Shown piece by piece: positions 1-10,462 of a stretch of 64,000 nt of DNA. Position numbers and translations under genes: made by a program. The stretch comes from Prostheceraeus crozeri (Eukaryota; Platyhelminthes; Polycladida; Euryleptidae), in assembly GCA_907163375.1 (NCBI GenBank), contig CAJQUW010003593.1, positions 1 through 64,000 on the forward strand, given 5' to 3'. Under the pieces are notes generated by a model. The model had not been told where the DNA came from. It searched no databases and was given only the letters and a program-made list of their open reading frames with translations. The first letter of the stretch is position 1. Each line of letters opens with the position of its first letter.

Positions 1-1238
1 CAGACAGAGAGAAAGAGATTATAAAGAAAAAATATTAGATGGCAAAGTCCAACTGACTAGATTGACAAGTATGCTGCTTCATGCGCATTATGAAAGCATT
101 TACGACATATACACCGAGACTTAACACTATTTCTCGATATATCAACCTTCCATGTATGAATATCAGTTCAACTATTCATTCAACATAACATACAATGTGA
201 AGTCTATCAATGATCAAGTGTTACTTACATAAGCTTTCAGATGTAAATCAACTGTAATGCTTTAACTTGCACTTACATATAACAACTATTTCATGTGGTC
301 TATCCTATACACTCAAAACCTGCAACGACATTTATTCTATTACACATTGAATCTGTAGACATGATGCATTACATTAAATCTTCGATATCAAATACTATCA
401 TAAAACCTTTAGCAGTAGCTGACTTAAAACTTGTCCTGATTCCGACATTCATGTCATCAGTTATTCTTCTATCACATACTCATCAATATGAAAGGCTTGC
501 ATTTACTTAACTCTTCATATATTCGTGTCACTTAGTTGCTTTTGGAAATAGCTTTTCATGTACAGTTGGCACAACCCATACTCCAGTCATTACATGCTAT
601 TCCTACTTTCGCACACATAGTGCCTTGTCTCCATCAACAAGTCACTTCTATATAACTTTTACATGAACTACGTTCATAAACCAACAGTCCTAATGCTGTG
701 TGAATATATCTCGAAATGGTACTGTTGTTTATTCTAACTATGTCACTGATTCAAACAGTTTAGTACACTACCTATTCATTAAACTTTGCAATCTCAATCT
801 TTGCTTTCGTCGAATATGAACCTCCAGTTTACATGCAACAATTATGATATGTGTTCCATCTTATACACTGAACCAGTAGAGACATTCATTCTGTTACATC
901 CATGAACATGACGTGATAAAATTCATATCATCTCAAAACCTTTTAACAGCGCTTGTTTTCAAACATATGCTGAATCCCACATAGCTTGTTTGTTACACTA
1001 CCAATTCATTTCAATGCGAGCTAATCTTGCATCACTCATTTCATGGGACATAACTTTTCACTTTACTTATTCCTACAATGCTACTACTATGTGTTCTAAA
1101 CTTTATGAGATCACTTTCACTTCTATCTCACACTTTCTCCATCATATAACTAAGTGAATAAAGTTGATGATACATTATCTGACTAAACTCATTGAGTCAC
1201 ATTCTACACGAACAGATATTGCTAACATGGATCATATA

Positions 1239-1374
1239 AAATGCTAAGTCTTGTTATAGGGTTGACTATGCTATGGACTTAGTGATTTATCAATGTAACT
1301 TGCACTTCTAAAACGCTAAATCCCTAAATCTTAACACAGGGATACCTATCCTATGGTTTTAGTGATTTAGGAGT
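1239..1374. repeat. Two copies of a degenerate ~60-bp CTAAATCCCTAAATC motif
   Basis: A block at 1239–1295 and another at 1312–1374 share the layout gCTAA(A/G)TC…AGGG…CTATG…TTAGTGATTTA, so each unit starts and ends with partly complementary CTAAATC/GATTTAG sequence and could fold back on itself. Related blocks occur at 1780–1850 and 4223–4290. CCCTAAATCCC superficially resembles the telomere repeat CCCTAA but the period is irregular. Confidence 0.5.
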
Positions 1375-1779
1375 TTTGCTGTATAATTTAGTAAACTTAT
1401 GTCTTTGTCAGCATATGACTTTTAAAATACAACACTGACTGATGAATGATGTTCATATATTCCTAGGTGGGATAACAAGAAACTTTCATGCGTTGACTAT
1501 TATATATTTTCCTAATCAACTCTTTACACACTTATTATTCCAATCACTAAGATGCATACAACTGTTCTATTGAACATGCATCAATCACCTTTCAGCTGAC
1601 CGCATCAAATATAAAGTGTATAACATAATGAGTATGTAACTATCCCTTATCAACGATATGAAACCTGTCTTTTCACCATGAAATTAAGTCCTACATTCAA
1701 AGTCATTTCGTAAAGCGAACATATACATCATGTGTTGCATGTATTCTACACTAAAAGAGATCGTTCATTTGTGTTATCC

Positions 1780-1850
1780 AAAACCCTAAATCCCTAAATC
1801 CAACGGTAGGTAGCCGTACCCCTTAGATGATGAACTTTAGCAATTTATAG
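1780..1850. repeat. Third copy of the CTAAATCCCTAAATC motif
   Basis: The block begins AAACCCTAAATCCCTAAATC and is followed by CAAC and a GTAGG stretch. It shares the start with the copies at 1312 and 4223. It is probably part of a dispersed short repeat or a decayed small transposon. Confidence 0.5.
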
Positions 1851-2228
1851 GTGAAGTATAAATAAAGTGACAAGCATTTCACTGTTTGCAAAGTTAGAAA
1901 TAAAGTTGATGTTTGTAAAGTTTGAAATCATGTTAGAATCCTTTCAGTGTTTGTAAATTTTGAGATAATAGGTTTAACAAGCACGTTAGAGAGTTGACTG
2001 TACTGAGATCTGAGGATGTGATGGTCACATTAGAATTCAAGTGATTGAATGTCATCTTAATGAAGATAGGAATGTGTTTGTGGCTGCATGTGGTGCAAGG
2101 GTGGCTTCCCTTCATTCCATTTCATCATTTATCCTTCCCCTCTGCATTCCATATCCAAAGATATGTGGCGGGCTTGGGACCGCTTTAGCTGCATTAGAAG
2201 GAAGTTCTTATAAGAACTCATGATGCAT

Positions 2229-2744
2229 TCACGAGGAAATGTGGTGAAACAGTGTGCTGTATGTGTGCATGATGATTTTATGAGCTAAAGAACGCCCATC
2301 ACTCACTCCATCACTGAAAGAAAACATGAACGAGTTGAGATGACATCCATCCGCATGGATGTGTAAAGCGCTTACTTCATCATCTGATATCACAATGACA
2401 TCTTCACTCGCTTCCACTTCCTCACTTTCTGAGCCCTCACTCCACATCATCTCCTTTCTTTCCACCGTCTCGGCCTCACTCGTCACCGTCTCGACCTCAC
2501 TTTCCGCCGTCTCGGCCTCACTCGTCACCGTCTCGACCTCACTTTCCGCCGTCTCGGTCTCACTCGGAGATTCCTCCGGATCCATCATCGGGGATTCGGG
2601 TGGGGGTATAACGTTCGATTCATCGAACAAGGAATAGTATTTCATAAACTGAAATACTATATCCTCACACTCGTCGGAGAGAAAAGTTTCGCCCATATAA
2701 GTAATTCTATATGAGGTAACTTGTGCAGTCGGCTTGCCACACAT
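2229..2744 (-). CDS. Possible acidic Ser/Glu/Thr-rich protein with a 14-residue internal repeat
   Basis: I do not recognise this 171-residue open frame. It has an ATG, an N-terminal part of mixed composition with one Cys at residue 2 and one near residue 26, then a strongly acidic centre made of repeated (S)E(V/A)ET blocks, followed by an acidic DVIVISDDE stretch resembling a SUMO-interacting motif, and a mixed C-terminus. The acidic centre is encoded by the 42-bp tandem repeat at 2467–2567; because 42 is a multiple of three, repeat copy number does not disturb the frame. It could be an exon of a longer gene or a chance frame over a repeat. No neighbour helps to identify it. Confidence 0.3.
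   Translation of the reverse strand: MCGKPTAQVTSYRITYMGETFLSDECEDIVFQFMKYYSLFDESNVIPPPESPMMDPEESPSETETAESEVETVTSEAETAESEVETVTSEAETVERKEMMWSEGSESEEVEASEDVIVISDDEVSALHIHADGCHLNSFMFSFSDGVSDGRSLAHKIIMHTYSTLFHHISS
2467..2567. repeat. 42-bp tandem repeat, about 2.4 copies
   Basis: The unit starts GTCTCGGCCTCACTCGTCAC and recurs at 2467, 2509 and 2551, the last copy partial. The copies are nearly identical, so the array is recent compared with the decayed repeats around it. It is GC-richer than its surroundings. Confidence 0.9.
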
Positions 2745-4700
2745 GATGATTTGTAAAATAAAGGATGCACAGCCTTTTCAAAGTCAGATCATGCAATCAT
2801 ATTGCTCTAAACTTATGGTTGGAGGAAGAAAGGGGAAGACATTTTCATTGATTGACATCCTCAACCACTCAACAAACTCAGATGCATTTATCGCGTGAAT
2901 ATCCGTTCCGGTGCGATAGCAATGAGCTGTGTGTGAATCAGCTAGGTGGGAGGTCTGAGATTACGATACGTTCCTGCATCCTTGCTCGTTGGACAGATGC
3001 GATAGAACATTCAATGTGTTTAATGTGACAGACGGGTGCCAGAGAGCGTTATCATTCATCTGTGTGTTCTACTCTATCTGTTGAGGGGCTAGCGCGACAA
3101 ACAGGCGACAGAGTGCACTCGTGATTCTTTGTGTGCACAGGAGGGGAACATCTGTTTCACTGATAGGTTCTATGATAAACGTTTTAGCTGCTTTTGAATG
3201 GCAGGGTGTTGAATCTTGCAAGCAATGTTAAATGTCAATCCGTGTGTCATTTTCACATCGTCTGCATTCGCACAGAAAATCACTTGATGCAGGTTTCAAT
3301 GTTGATTCTATTATCAACGCACGATTCGTTTAGAAATGAGACACTTATTCATTTGTCAGGCACATGAAAAGCAAACTTTGATTATAGCCTTTAATGCTCA
3401 TGGACAGTCCTAATGTAATGTTCACTGTTTCATACTCATGAAATAATTCCACTGACACAGACTTGTCACTCAGTCTTGATCATTCAATGACATTGAATGC
3501 TTTGCTGTTTCCAACTGATGAGCGTGTTATGGTCCTCTACACAGACCTGTTCATTTTGTTAGTTCAATGGTCGAGTCGTTGAACTGCATCTAAGACTTAT
3601 GCGTTTCTACAGGTTTTTATATCAACTTTAAACGCGACTGCAATCTATGAAAGTTTTACCAACGTAAAGTTGTTGTCATAAAGTTTTTTACACCACGGTT
3701 CATGTTTACGAATTTTATTTGAATGTCAGAAAGTTGAAGTTAGAATATATGTTCATCTGTCTATGATGAGTGTAAACGTTCTCGCTACACAGTTCTCCTT
3801 TACAAGTTTCCCGTAAAATAATAGTTGTGACACTTTTGTGTTTCACTTAATCTAGCAGGTTGATTTTTATCTCACACATGTTTTGAGTGTTTCTTAACTC
3901 ATATGAATTCGACTTACAACGTTACAGGTTATGTGTATACTTGTATGCTGTCGATGCAGAGTGCAAAAACGTTTAACACTTGTTTTTACAAAACAGTCTA
4001 CACACGCATTAAATTTGATAAAGGCAAACAACACATTTAGTAAAGCTGGTACGCTAAGGAGTGTGACTGCAGAAACATTTTATAAAACATTTTCAACGTT
4101 CGCTAAGTTTCACAACAGCATGTCAAAGACTACTTACAAAACCTACTTCAACATTTGCGTTTAGACTTTTAAGCGAACATGTGCTCACGTATTCTACACG
4201 AACGGTTAATGCGTGTGATATAAAACCCTGAATTCCTAAATCCCTAAATCCAACCGTAGAGGAGCCTACCATTGGATTATAGACTTAAGGACCCACGCGA
4301 TTCAATGTCATGGAACTAGCTCTCACACACTCAACGTTTGTGACAATACTTTACCTGGTTTTATAAAACATTCAACGCTGTAGTACTTACTATAAGACCT
4401 TTAAACACTGTGAAACAATCTACACCGTGCAGTAAAACTTTCTAGCGCTGTGGTGAACACTGTTTTCATACAACATTCTAAACTCTCAGTCTCATTGCAG
4501 TAGAAAACTGCTTTTAGTAAACCTGATGAAGTATTCAGCAATCTAACAAGTCATGGAGTTTGAATTTTCTAATAGGGGAACATTTGGCAACTGTCTCCAG
4601 TAAAGCTTTCTAACACTGTGAAAGTAAGTTACAAGACAATCTACACTGTGCAGTAAAACCTTTTCGATAAAACTTTCTAGTGCTGTGATGAGTTCGGTCA
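2745..4700. other. AT-rich stretch without recognisable genes
   Basis: I see no coding region with motifs here. An open frame of 77 codons at 3931–4164 has no recognisable feature and lies in similar AT-rich sequence. Only the short repeat at 4223–4290 stands out. Confidence 0.55.
4223..4290. repeat. Fourth copy of the CTAAATCCCTAAATC motif
   Basis: It carries CCTAAATCCCTAAATCCAAC followed by a CGTAGAGGAGCCTACC stretch that forms a small inverted repeat (GTAG…CTAC). It matches the copy at 1780–1850 most closely. Confidence 0.5.
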
Positions 4701-4707
4701 GTCAGAA

Positions 4708-5130
4708 AACTTCGATGATCAAACTTTACTTTCACAAACGTGTGTCGCGGTAAAACTATTTGACTACACTAAACGTTGCTTTTGCGAACCATGATACACT
4801 TTCTGATGACAATCACGAACAAAACTTCGATGATCAAACTTTACTTTCACAAACGTGTGTCACGGCAAAAATATTTGACTACACTAAACGTTGCTTTTGC
4901 GAACCATGATACACTTTCTGATGACACTCTCGAATAAAACTTCGATGATCAAACTTTACTTTACTTTCTCAAACGTGTGTCACGGCAAAAATATTTGACT
5001 ACACTAGCGCTTACATTTTATGGCATTTGTGCTTCATAATACGTCATGATCAAACTTTCTAACTATACATCAACCTGTGTTGCAGTTAAACTTTTGTACA
5101 ACATGATATACTTTCTGACTACACTCACAA
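4708..5130. repeat. ~114-bp tandem repeat, 3 copies plus a degraded fourth
   Basis: The unit opens AAACTTCGATGATCAAACTT and contains CAAACGTGTGTC, TTTGACTACACTAA and GATACACTTTCTGATGACA. Copies start near 4708, 4821 and 4935; the third is shorter and carries a small TTACTT duplication. A degraded fourth follows from about 5046. The first two copies are very similar, which fits a small satellite array. Confidence 0.85.
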
Positions 5131-5289
5131 GAGCTTGTTCAATAGCGAAGAGAGAAATGAGCGTGTGGGTGCGTGTGGCGCATGAATGACCCTTCCAATT
5201 CATTCCATTTATCATTTCATCTCCGTGATAGAGACAAGCAGAAAGCACGGTTCATTCTCGCATGTGTGGCCAACTATCGGGAGACAAGT

Positions 5290-5915
5290 GCAATGGAGAT
5301 TTTATGAGGTAACCTGTGGCAGATAGCTAAATGTCGCCCTGGCGGTCAGAGTACAACGCTGAGACGAAAGGCAACCACTTGGAAACATGACGCAGAGAGG
5401 TTTCACAAGGGTTACCATTGCCAACGTCCCGTGCAGTACTCATCGCTACGGACTTCACCGCTGTCTCGAAAGAACGCCCACCAACAGGAAGTATGACACA
5501 GAAAATCTCCGTGACTTGCGCCGTCAATGATTTGATAGCAAGACATGAAAACCGGTGGAGTTATTTACAAGAGGTTGGCAGACTTTGATCAGCTTGATAG
5601 CAAGCCGTGATTCACAAGCGTTTTTTAATGGAGATGTTTAGATGCCACCCATGACAAGATAGCTAAGACTCAACCGATTGGCGTTCAAAGTGCTACGTTG
5701 AGAACTGTGTAAAATGCCCAACATGAGCTGCCCCAGCGGTTTCGGTCTAAAATATGACACACTCCCTTGCCACACTTATCACTACGGCATCATCCGCCGT
5801 CCCGAAGGAGCACCCTGTCAGTGGAATATTACAGCAAAACTCTCCGTGTCATGCTCGCTTTCAGTGAAAAGCCGCTTGTATAATTTAAAGACATGAGAAG
5901 ACTGGCTGGTACACA
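5290..5915. repeat. ~336-bp degenerate tandem duplication
   Basis: Two diverged copies begin near 5290 and 5626. Shared landmarks in the same order are AATGGAGAT, GATAGCTAA (5322 and 5658), ATCNCTACGG, CTCCGTG and ACATGA(A/G)AA. Neither copy holds a convincing gene. Confidence 0.6.
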
Positions 5916-5936
5916 CTTAACCATGCCTTCATTGAC

Positions 5937-7170
5937 TTCAGCAGGGTCGATAATCCCAGAAAACCTCCAAAAATGATGAATTTAAATTTTTCAGCATTTA
6001 GTACTACTTATGAAATTTTATAAGTAGTCTGTCACTAAAGGTCTGATCAATAGCGATCGAACCTTTTTTGAATCAAGTCAAACGGACTTGTAGAAGCAAA
6101 GTTACAAGCCTTTAAAGTTTTGGAGTCTTTTATGGCCTGGAGACAAAGGCCATCTCCTGGCGAACCTTTAAGTCTGACGCCTTAGCTGATATCAGCAATG
6201 AAATTATCTAAGTCGCCGATTTTTGGAGATTTCCAATGCTATCATCAGAGCTCCGGAGTTCACCCATCAGACCTCCGGAGTTCCATCATCCAAATCTTTA
6301 AACACGTCTATCTCCGGTTCTAGTGCTCCGATTGACTTCAAATTTTGACAGTCACGTTTTCTCGCTCTCACCTTTGATTTAAGACATCCTTCGACTCTCT
6401 TCGATGACCGGAAGCCGAGTTATCGTTTCTTTCAAAAGTTCCAAAAGCTTGGAAAATGTGAAAAAATTCGATTCGCCAATGTCCAAAAATTTTCAATGGC
6501 GTTTCACATCTAAACGAAGGCAGATATGAGCAAGCCGTTTCTTTCACTGAATTTGTCTCACTCTTAGCTTTCAAACGAGCTATTGCACGAGTTTCTACGA
6601 TCTCTACAACCAAAGTTGTAAGTCTCGTTCCAGAGTGGGGGGGGGGAGGTCAGAACTGTTTCTCTCCGATTGAGCTGGAAACAAGTTCCAAGTCCCAAAA
6701 TTGGCCTAAGCGTCCGAATTTTTACTCCGTTTCCCATCCGAGGCCTCCTTCGTGTCGAAAAATGGACTTTCTCATCCCAAAACATCCAAAACCTGCCTTT
6801 TTCTAACTCTGGCGTTTTCCTGCCATTTTCCTCTCTAAACCCAGGAAACTAGGACCAAACTGAGCTTTCTACTGCATTTTTCTCATTCTTAGCTTTCAAA
6901 TGAGCTATCACACGACTTTCTACGATCTCTAGAACCAAAGTTGAAAGTCTCGTGCCAGAGGGGGGGGGGAAGGGAACAGTTTCCTCCTCTCGGACCCATT
7001 CCTCTTAGCACATCCTTGGCCAACTCCTTCTCTCTCCAGAGGGGGGGGGCTGAGTCAGCATGATGACTCATCACTGCACCGCACTGCACTTCCGTCTGCA
7101 ACGGGATGACTACTTCCTCATATATTTCAGTGACAGTGGCTGATTTCTTAGGGTACATTTGTCGCGCTAG
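5937..7170. repeat. Non-coding block with a ~328-bp diverged duplication
   Basis: TTAGCTTTCAAA(C/T)GAGCTAT followed by TTTCTACGATCTCTA and a run of Gs occurs at about 6568–6650 and again at about 6893–6970. The poly-G runs near 6640, 6960 and 7040 are slippage-prone. Open frames here on the minus strand are explained by the duplication and have no domain motifs. A short inverted repeat around ACTACTTAT/ATAAGTAGT lies near 6001–6030. I cannot assign the block to a family. Confidence 0.5.
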
Positions 7171-7175
7171 AATCT

Positions 7176-7620
7176 CTACCTGACTGTTATCCCTGGGATT
7201 TTTAAATAGAATGAAATAGTGTGTATTAAGACGTCAGTTCTTGCTTCATTTTTCACGAGGAAATGTATTGTTGGAACAGAAATTGTAAAGCATGGCAAGT
7301 GATGTGTTTGAGTGAACATTTTTGTAGGTTCTGTATTAGTCTCTGATACACCAAGAAGATCATCCATAATCAATAAATCAAAAGGTTTTAAATCACTGGA
7401 TGACGGAATTCCAGCATGCACTTTAATTCCTCTGCTTTTCGAGGTATTGTGAAAATGTGATTCGTATTGACCGTACGATGCCTACACCACTCTTTGTATC
7501 GACTTTCTAAAGATTTCATGTTTAAGATCAATTAGCTTTGATAGAAAGGTTGCTTTTCCTGACTGGCTTTGACCAGCAACTATCATTGTTCTATAATTGA
7601 ACAGACGCAAATCCATCTCT
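7176..7620 (-). pseudogene. Remnant of Polinton packaging ATPase
   Basis: The minus strand encodes a Walker A-like stretch AGQSQSGKATF near 7590 and a Walker B-like LIMDDLLG near 7350, with spacing and order matching the ATPase at 18936–19571 (GPSQSGKTTF, LLVLDDLL). A following TEMF-like segment is also shared. In intact elements this FtsK/HerA-type ATPase is thought to drive genome packaging. This copy is a fossil and broken. Confidence 0.75.
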
Positions 7621-7790
7621 GGTTCTAAAAAAATCATTATTCATTTATCTGCAATGCGTAATAATTTAATTTCTTTGATAGAAAGGTTGCTTTTCCTGAC
7701 CAGCAACTATCATTGTTCTATAATTGAACAGACGCAAATCCATCTCTGGTTCTAAAAAATCATTATTCACTTATCTACAATGCGTAATAC
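7540..7790. repeat. ~137-bp tandem duplication in the Polinton remnant
   Basis: GATAGAAAGGTTGCTTTTCC occurs at 7540 and 7677, and both copies continue through GCAACTATCATTGTTCTATA to AATGCGTAATA. The two copies are nearly identical apart from one small length difference, so the duplication is younger than the surrounding decay. Confidence 0.85.
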
Positions 7791-7999
7791 CAACTCGATT
7801 ATCTAAAAAAACAGCATTTGTGTAAAAATGAATTTTTCATTTTTAGTTACATAAGATACATGATAGCACAATTACTGCGTGTTCCTCAAATGAATCAGCC
7901 AATTAACATCTAGTGAAGTTTTAAGTCTTTGCTCCGTGCACTTAGGTCGCTACTTGTTGAATCGAAGCCTCCATTTGCTTTGCTTCGCTGCATGTGCTG

Positions 8000-8698
8000 T
8001 TAATATCTCCACAAAAATTGAAAAAAATCACATTTGTTGACAAAATTCTCATCAACTTTCTCAAAATTGTTCTCTGTGACAAGACCAATATATTCACTGC
8101 TGCCAACTTTCCGTCTCTTAATTAATGGCTTGAACAAAACTTCTCCGGTGCCAGCAGCAGATTTGACTATTTGTGATGGCTTTGTAAATAGACTCGCATG
8201 ACATTGTGGCTCGAATTTGTTCAACCCTCACTTGTAAAGATGCAGTCTTATCTGTTGATCAATGACTTATAATATAAAACCCAGTAACATGTATTATAAC
8301 CGAGTACATGCCCTCATTCAGAGAACCATCGACTGATTTGTTTTCTGTATCAAAACCAGAAGATTCCTTGTGGGTTTCAGGTGCAATCTTTCTTTTAAGA
8401 TAGACTTAAATCTTTCTTTCTAAGATGACGGTGCATCCTCAGGATAAGTCCAAGATTTCTTGGCATTTTTATCAATAACGTTCAATGCCGGTGTGCTTGA
8501 AACTGGAATTGCCATTTGTACTTGGTCATTGTACTTAGACTTTGTCAGTCCTTGAGACTGAAAAACTTTACTTTGCAGCAAATACGGCTGATTCTCAAAA
8601 GTTAGCGACTGGAGTTGGCATGTTGCATGTGACCCTTTTATTTTATGAGGACGTCCAAAAAGCAGTTTCGAAGGATCAAAACTGTTGATGACATACAT
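8000..8698 (-). pseudogene. Remnant of a conserved Polinton gene of unknown role
   Basis: The frame near 8420–8698 shows a pattern of aromatic and hydrophobic residues matching the 18029–18762 product of the younger Polinton (for example GSHATCQLQSLTF against GNTFYFQTLNY). The frame at 8000–8224 is a downstream piece, with IKRRKVG near its middle comparable to the basic C-terminus of that protein. The function in Polintons is unknown to me. The gene is broken. Confidence 0.55.
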
Positions 8699-8910
8699 GT
8701 CAAATTACAGAAGTTGATAAATGAAAATGAAAGGGATGTTTCACCGATAGTGGCACACTTTGTTGTCGAAATGAAAGCTTAAAACATGTTTACTTCTATT
8801 TATTCTTCACATAGATAGTATTCTTTGTTTTAAATGAATAGTAGTCGCTGATTGGATAATGAAAAATTGCGCAATAATACAAGAATCGATTTTCACAAAC
8901 CGAAGAGTTT

Positions 8911-9150
8911 TTAAACGACGTGACCAACTGTTGGTATAAGATTTGCAATTGTTTCAATCAAATCATCGCCATGCTGCTGTATAGTCTTATTTTTCGAGGT
9001 GACTGATACTCGAGGATTACTTATCTTTCGAAGGGCCTTCGCATTCTTTTTTACCTTCCTCATCAAATCTACCGGAAGCTTCACTTTGCATTTTCTACAA
9101 GCACCTAAAGCGTTTGAAATAACATGGATAGAATTTTTCGGTGCGCGCAC
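8911..9150 (-). pseudogene. Remnant of small basic Polinton protein
   Basis: A Lys-rich frame whose middle (VKKNAKALRKI) and following DDLIETIANLIP-like segment resemble the 130-residue protein at 17485–17877 (FKKALRKLNRI, DDFIRDLAFAIHKCLP). It sits next to the same neighbour as in the younger element. The role is unknown; basic proteins of this kind in Polintons are assumed to be virion-associated. A fossil. Confidence 0.5.
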
Positions 9151-9842
9151 TACTTCTATGCGTCTACTACCAGATATCCCTTACAGTTTGTTCATTGCAT
9201 ATATTGCTTAGGTTTGAAAGCCCTTTTTGTTGAAATGGCCTTCTTCGTTCGTCTTTTCACACGAGATTTCCATTTAGCGCCAACAAATGAGTGACACTTT
9301 TAGAAAAGAAAAGAACACTCATTCGCTTGAAAACTTTGCTCATTGACATTAACATGCATACAAGGAGAGCAGATGCAATCAAAGTCAGTCATTTCTGTGA
9401 CTGAAGGTTTGCTTAGTTTCCTCTGTTCAGTGTAATTGACTCCGTCTTCTTCACAATTCTGTATAATGCTCCATTAGTACCAGATTTGCCATATGATACC
9501 GAGTGATTGAGCGACAATATAGTATGTCATCATGATTACGAAGTCCACGCACACATCCTGAAAGTACATACCGGTAGACTTGCCGTCATCGTGAAGAAGC
9601 AACTCATAAAACTTTGCACTATTTACTTCGATGTCCTCTACACTTTCGATACTATGTTCGAGCTCCGTTGGAATGTAATGAGCACAAATTCGTACCTCCA
9701 GTGGATCATAGCAGTCAAACTCAGTAAGTTCTACAGATTTTGAGCACAAATTTTGAATTAACTGTTCTCTCTTTCACCAGTTTCGGTTGAAATGTCGGCA
9801 AGGTGCAATGGTGCTCCGCCATACTTCATAAATGAGAAACTC

Positions 9843-10142
9843 TCAGGTTTTCTTTTCTTCATATTGATGTAATGCTTGAACAATTTTGCGAAAGTGCAAC
9901 GTTATAATTGTCTTGCCATCTGCAAACGGAATCATACAGCCAGCATCATCTCTCAATGAGGTGTCTATGTGGTTGAACGTGTTCCTAGAAACAGTCATAT
10001 AAACTGGACTTTCAAACGCATGAGTGTTGGCCCCACCGTCCCTTTTGTCTTCTCTTGGAGTAATGCACAAGAGGGGCGATTTGACGTTTCCAACATGTAC
10101 ATATTCATTCAATGCTACAATGTTGCCCGTGGTTGAGATCAT
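9843..10142 (-). pseudogene. Remnant of Polinton minor capsid protein, C-terminal part
   Basis: The frame contains YMTVSRNTFNHIDTSLRDDA and then a PFADGKTIITLHFRK-like end. This lines up with the C-terminus of the minor capsid gene at 21555–23130, which has YLPISRNYINRIDISIHDDA and PFCGGVTVLTLHI. The match is clear although the two elements are distinct families. Upstream minus-strand sequence at 10.15–10.43 kb is open but unrecognised. A fossil. Confidence 0.8.
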
Positions 10143-10462
10143 TGGGTCTGGTTTTGGTTCGAGTTTCGAGTTTTGAGTTTTTTGTTAAATTCTTAACACC
10201 TAGAGGATTTAAAAATATCTCACCTCCGCATTTTTGTTTTTAAAAAATATTCCTTTGTATTGCTTGGATCTCCACTAAGCTCGTATGCTTGTAGGACTTC
10301 TTCGCTCTCCGGTAAGAAGTCATGATATGAACGTGTTCCTGGCAACGTCTGAAGTTCAAACCTCGACAAAGCAGGCACCTCATCAACATAGATGAAGCTG
10401 GAATGAGATTTGATTTATTAAGTAATTATCTTCACAGCTGAATTGGTTCGACCTTAATTAAT

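Larger units (their letters stand above)
1..2228. other. AT-rich gene-poor stretch
   Basis: No convincing coding region is visible here; the open frames are short and have no recognisable motif. The base composition is AT-rich with no simple-sequence array. The only structure seen is a diverged motif of about 60 bp, annotated separately at 1239–1374 and 1780–1850. Confidence 0.6.
7176..10430 (-). mobile_element. Old Polinton (Maverick) remnant
   Basis: On the minus strand this block shows, in order of transcription, a minor-capsid C-terminus, an unassigned stretch, a small basic protein, a homologue of the gene at 18029–18762, and a packaging ATPase. Each resembles a gene in the younger Polinton at 15.7–39.8 kb but is clearly diverged, and the gene order differs, so it is a separate family and not a copy. 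No terminal inverted repeats were seen. It is heavily broken, with many breaks, and its right side abuts the reverse transcriptase frame at 10.46 kb. It looks much older than the 24-kb Polinton. Confidence 0.8.

Noticed and set aside
7176-10430. Left remnant as a displaced piece of the 24-kb Polinton
   Set aside because: Sequence is strongly diverged, gene order differs, and the 24-kb element has both ends and TSDs.
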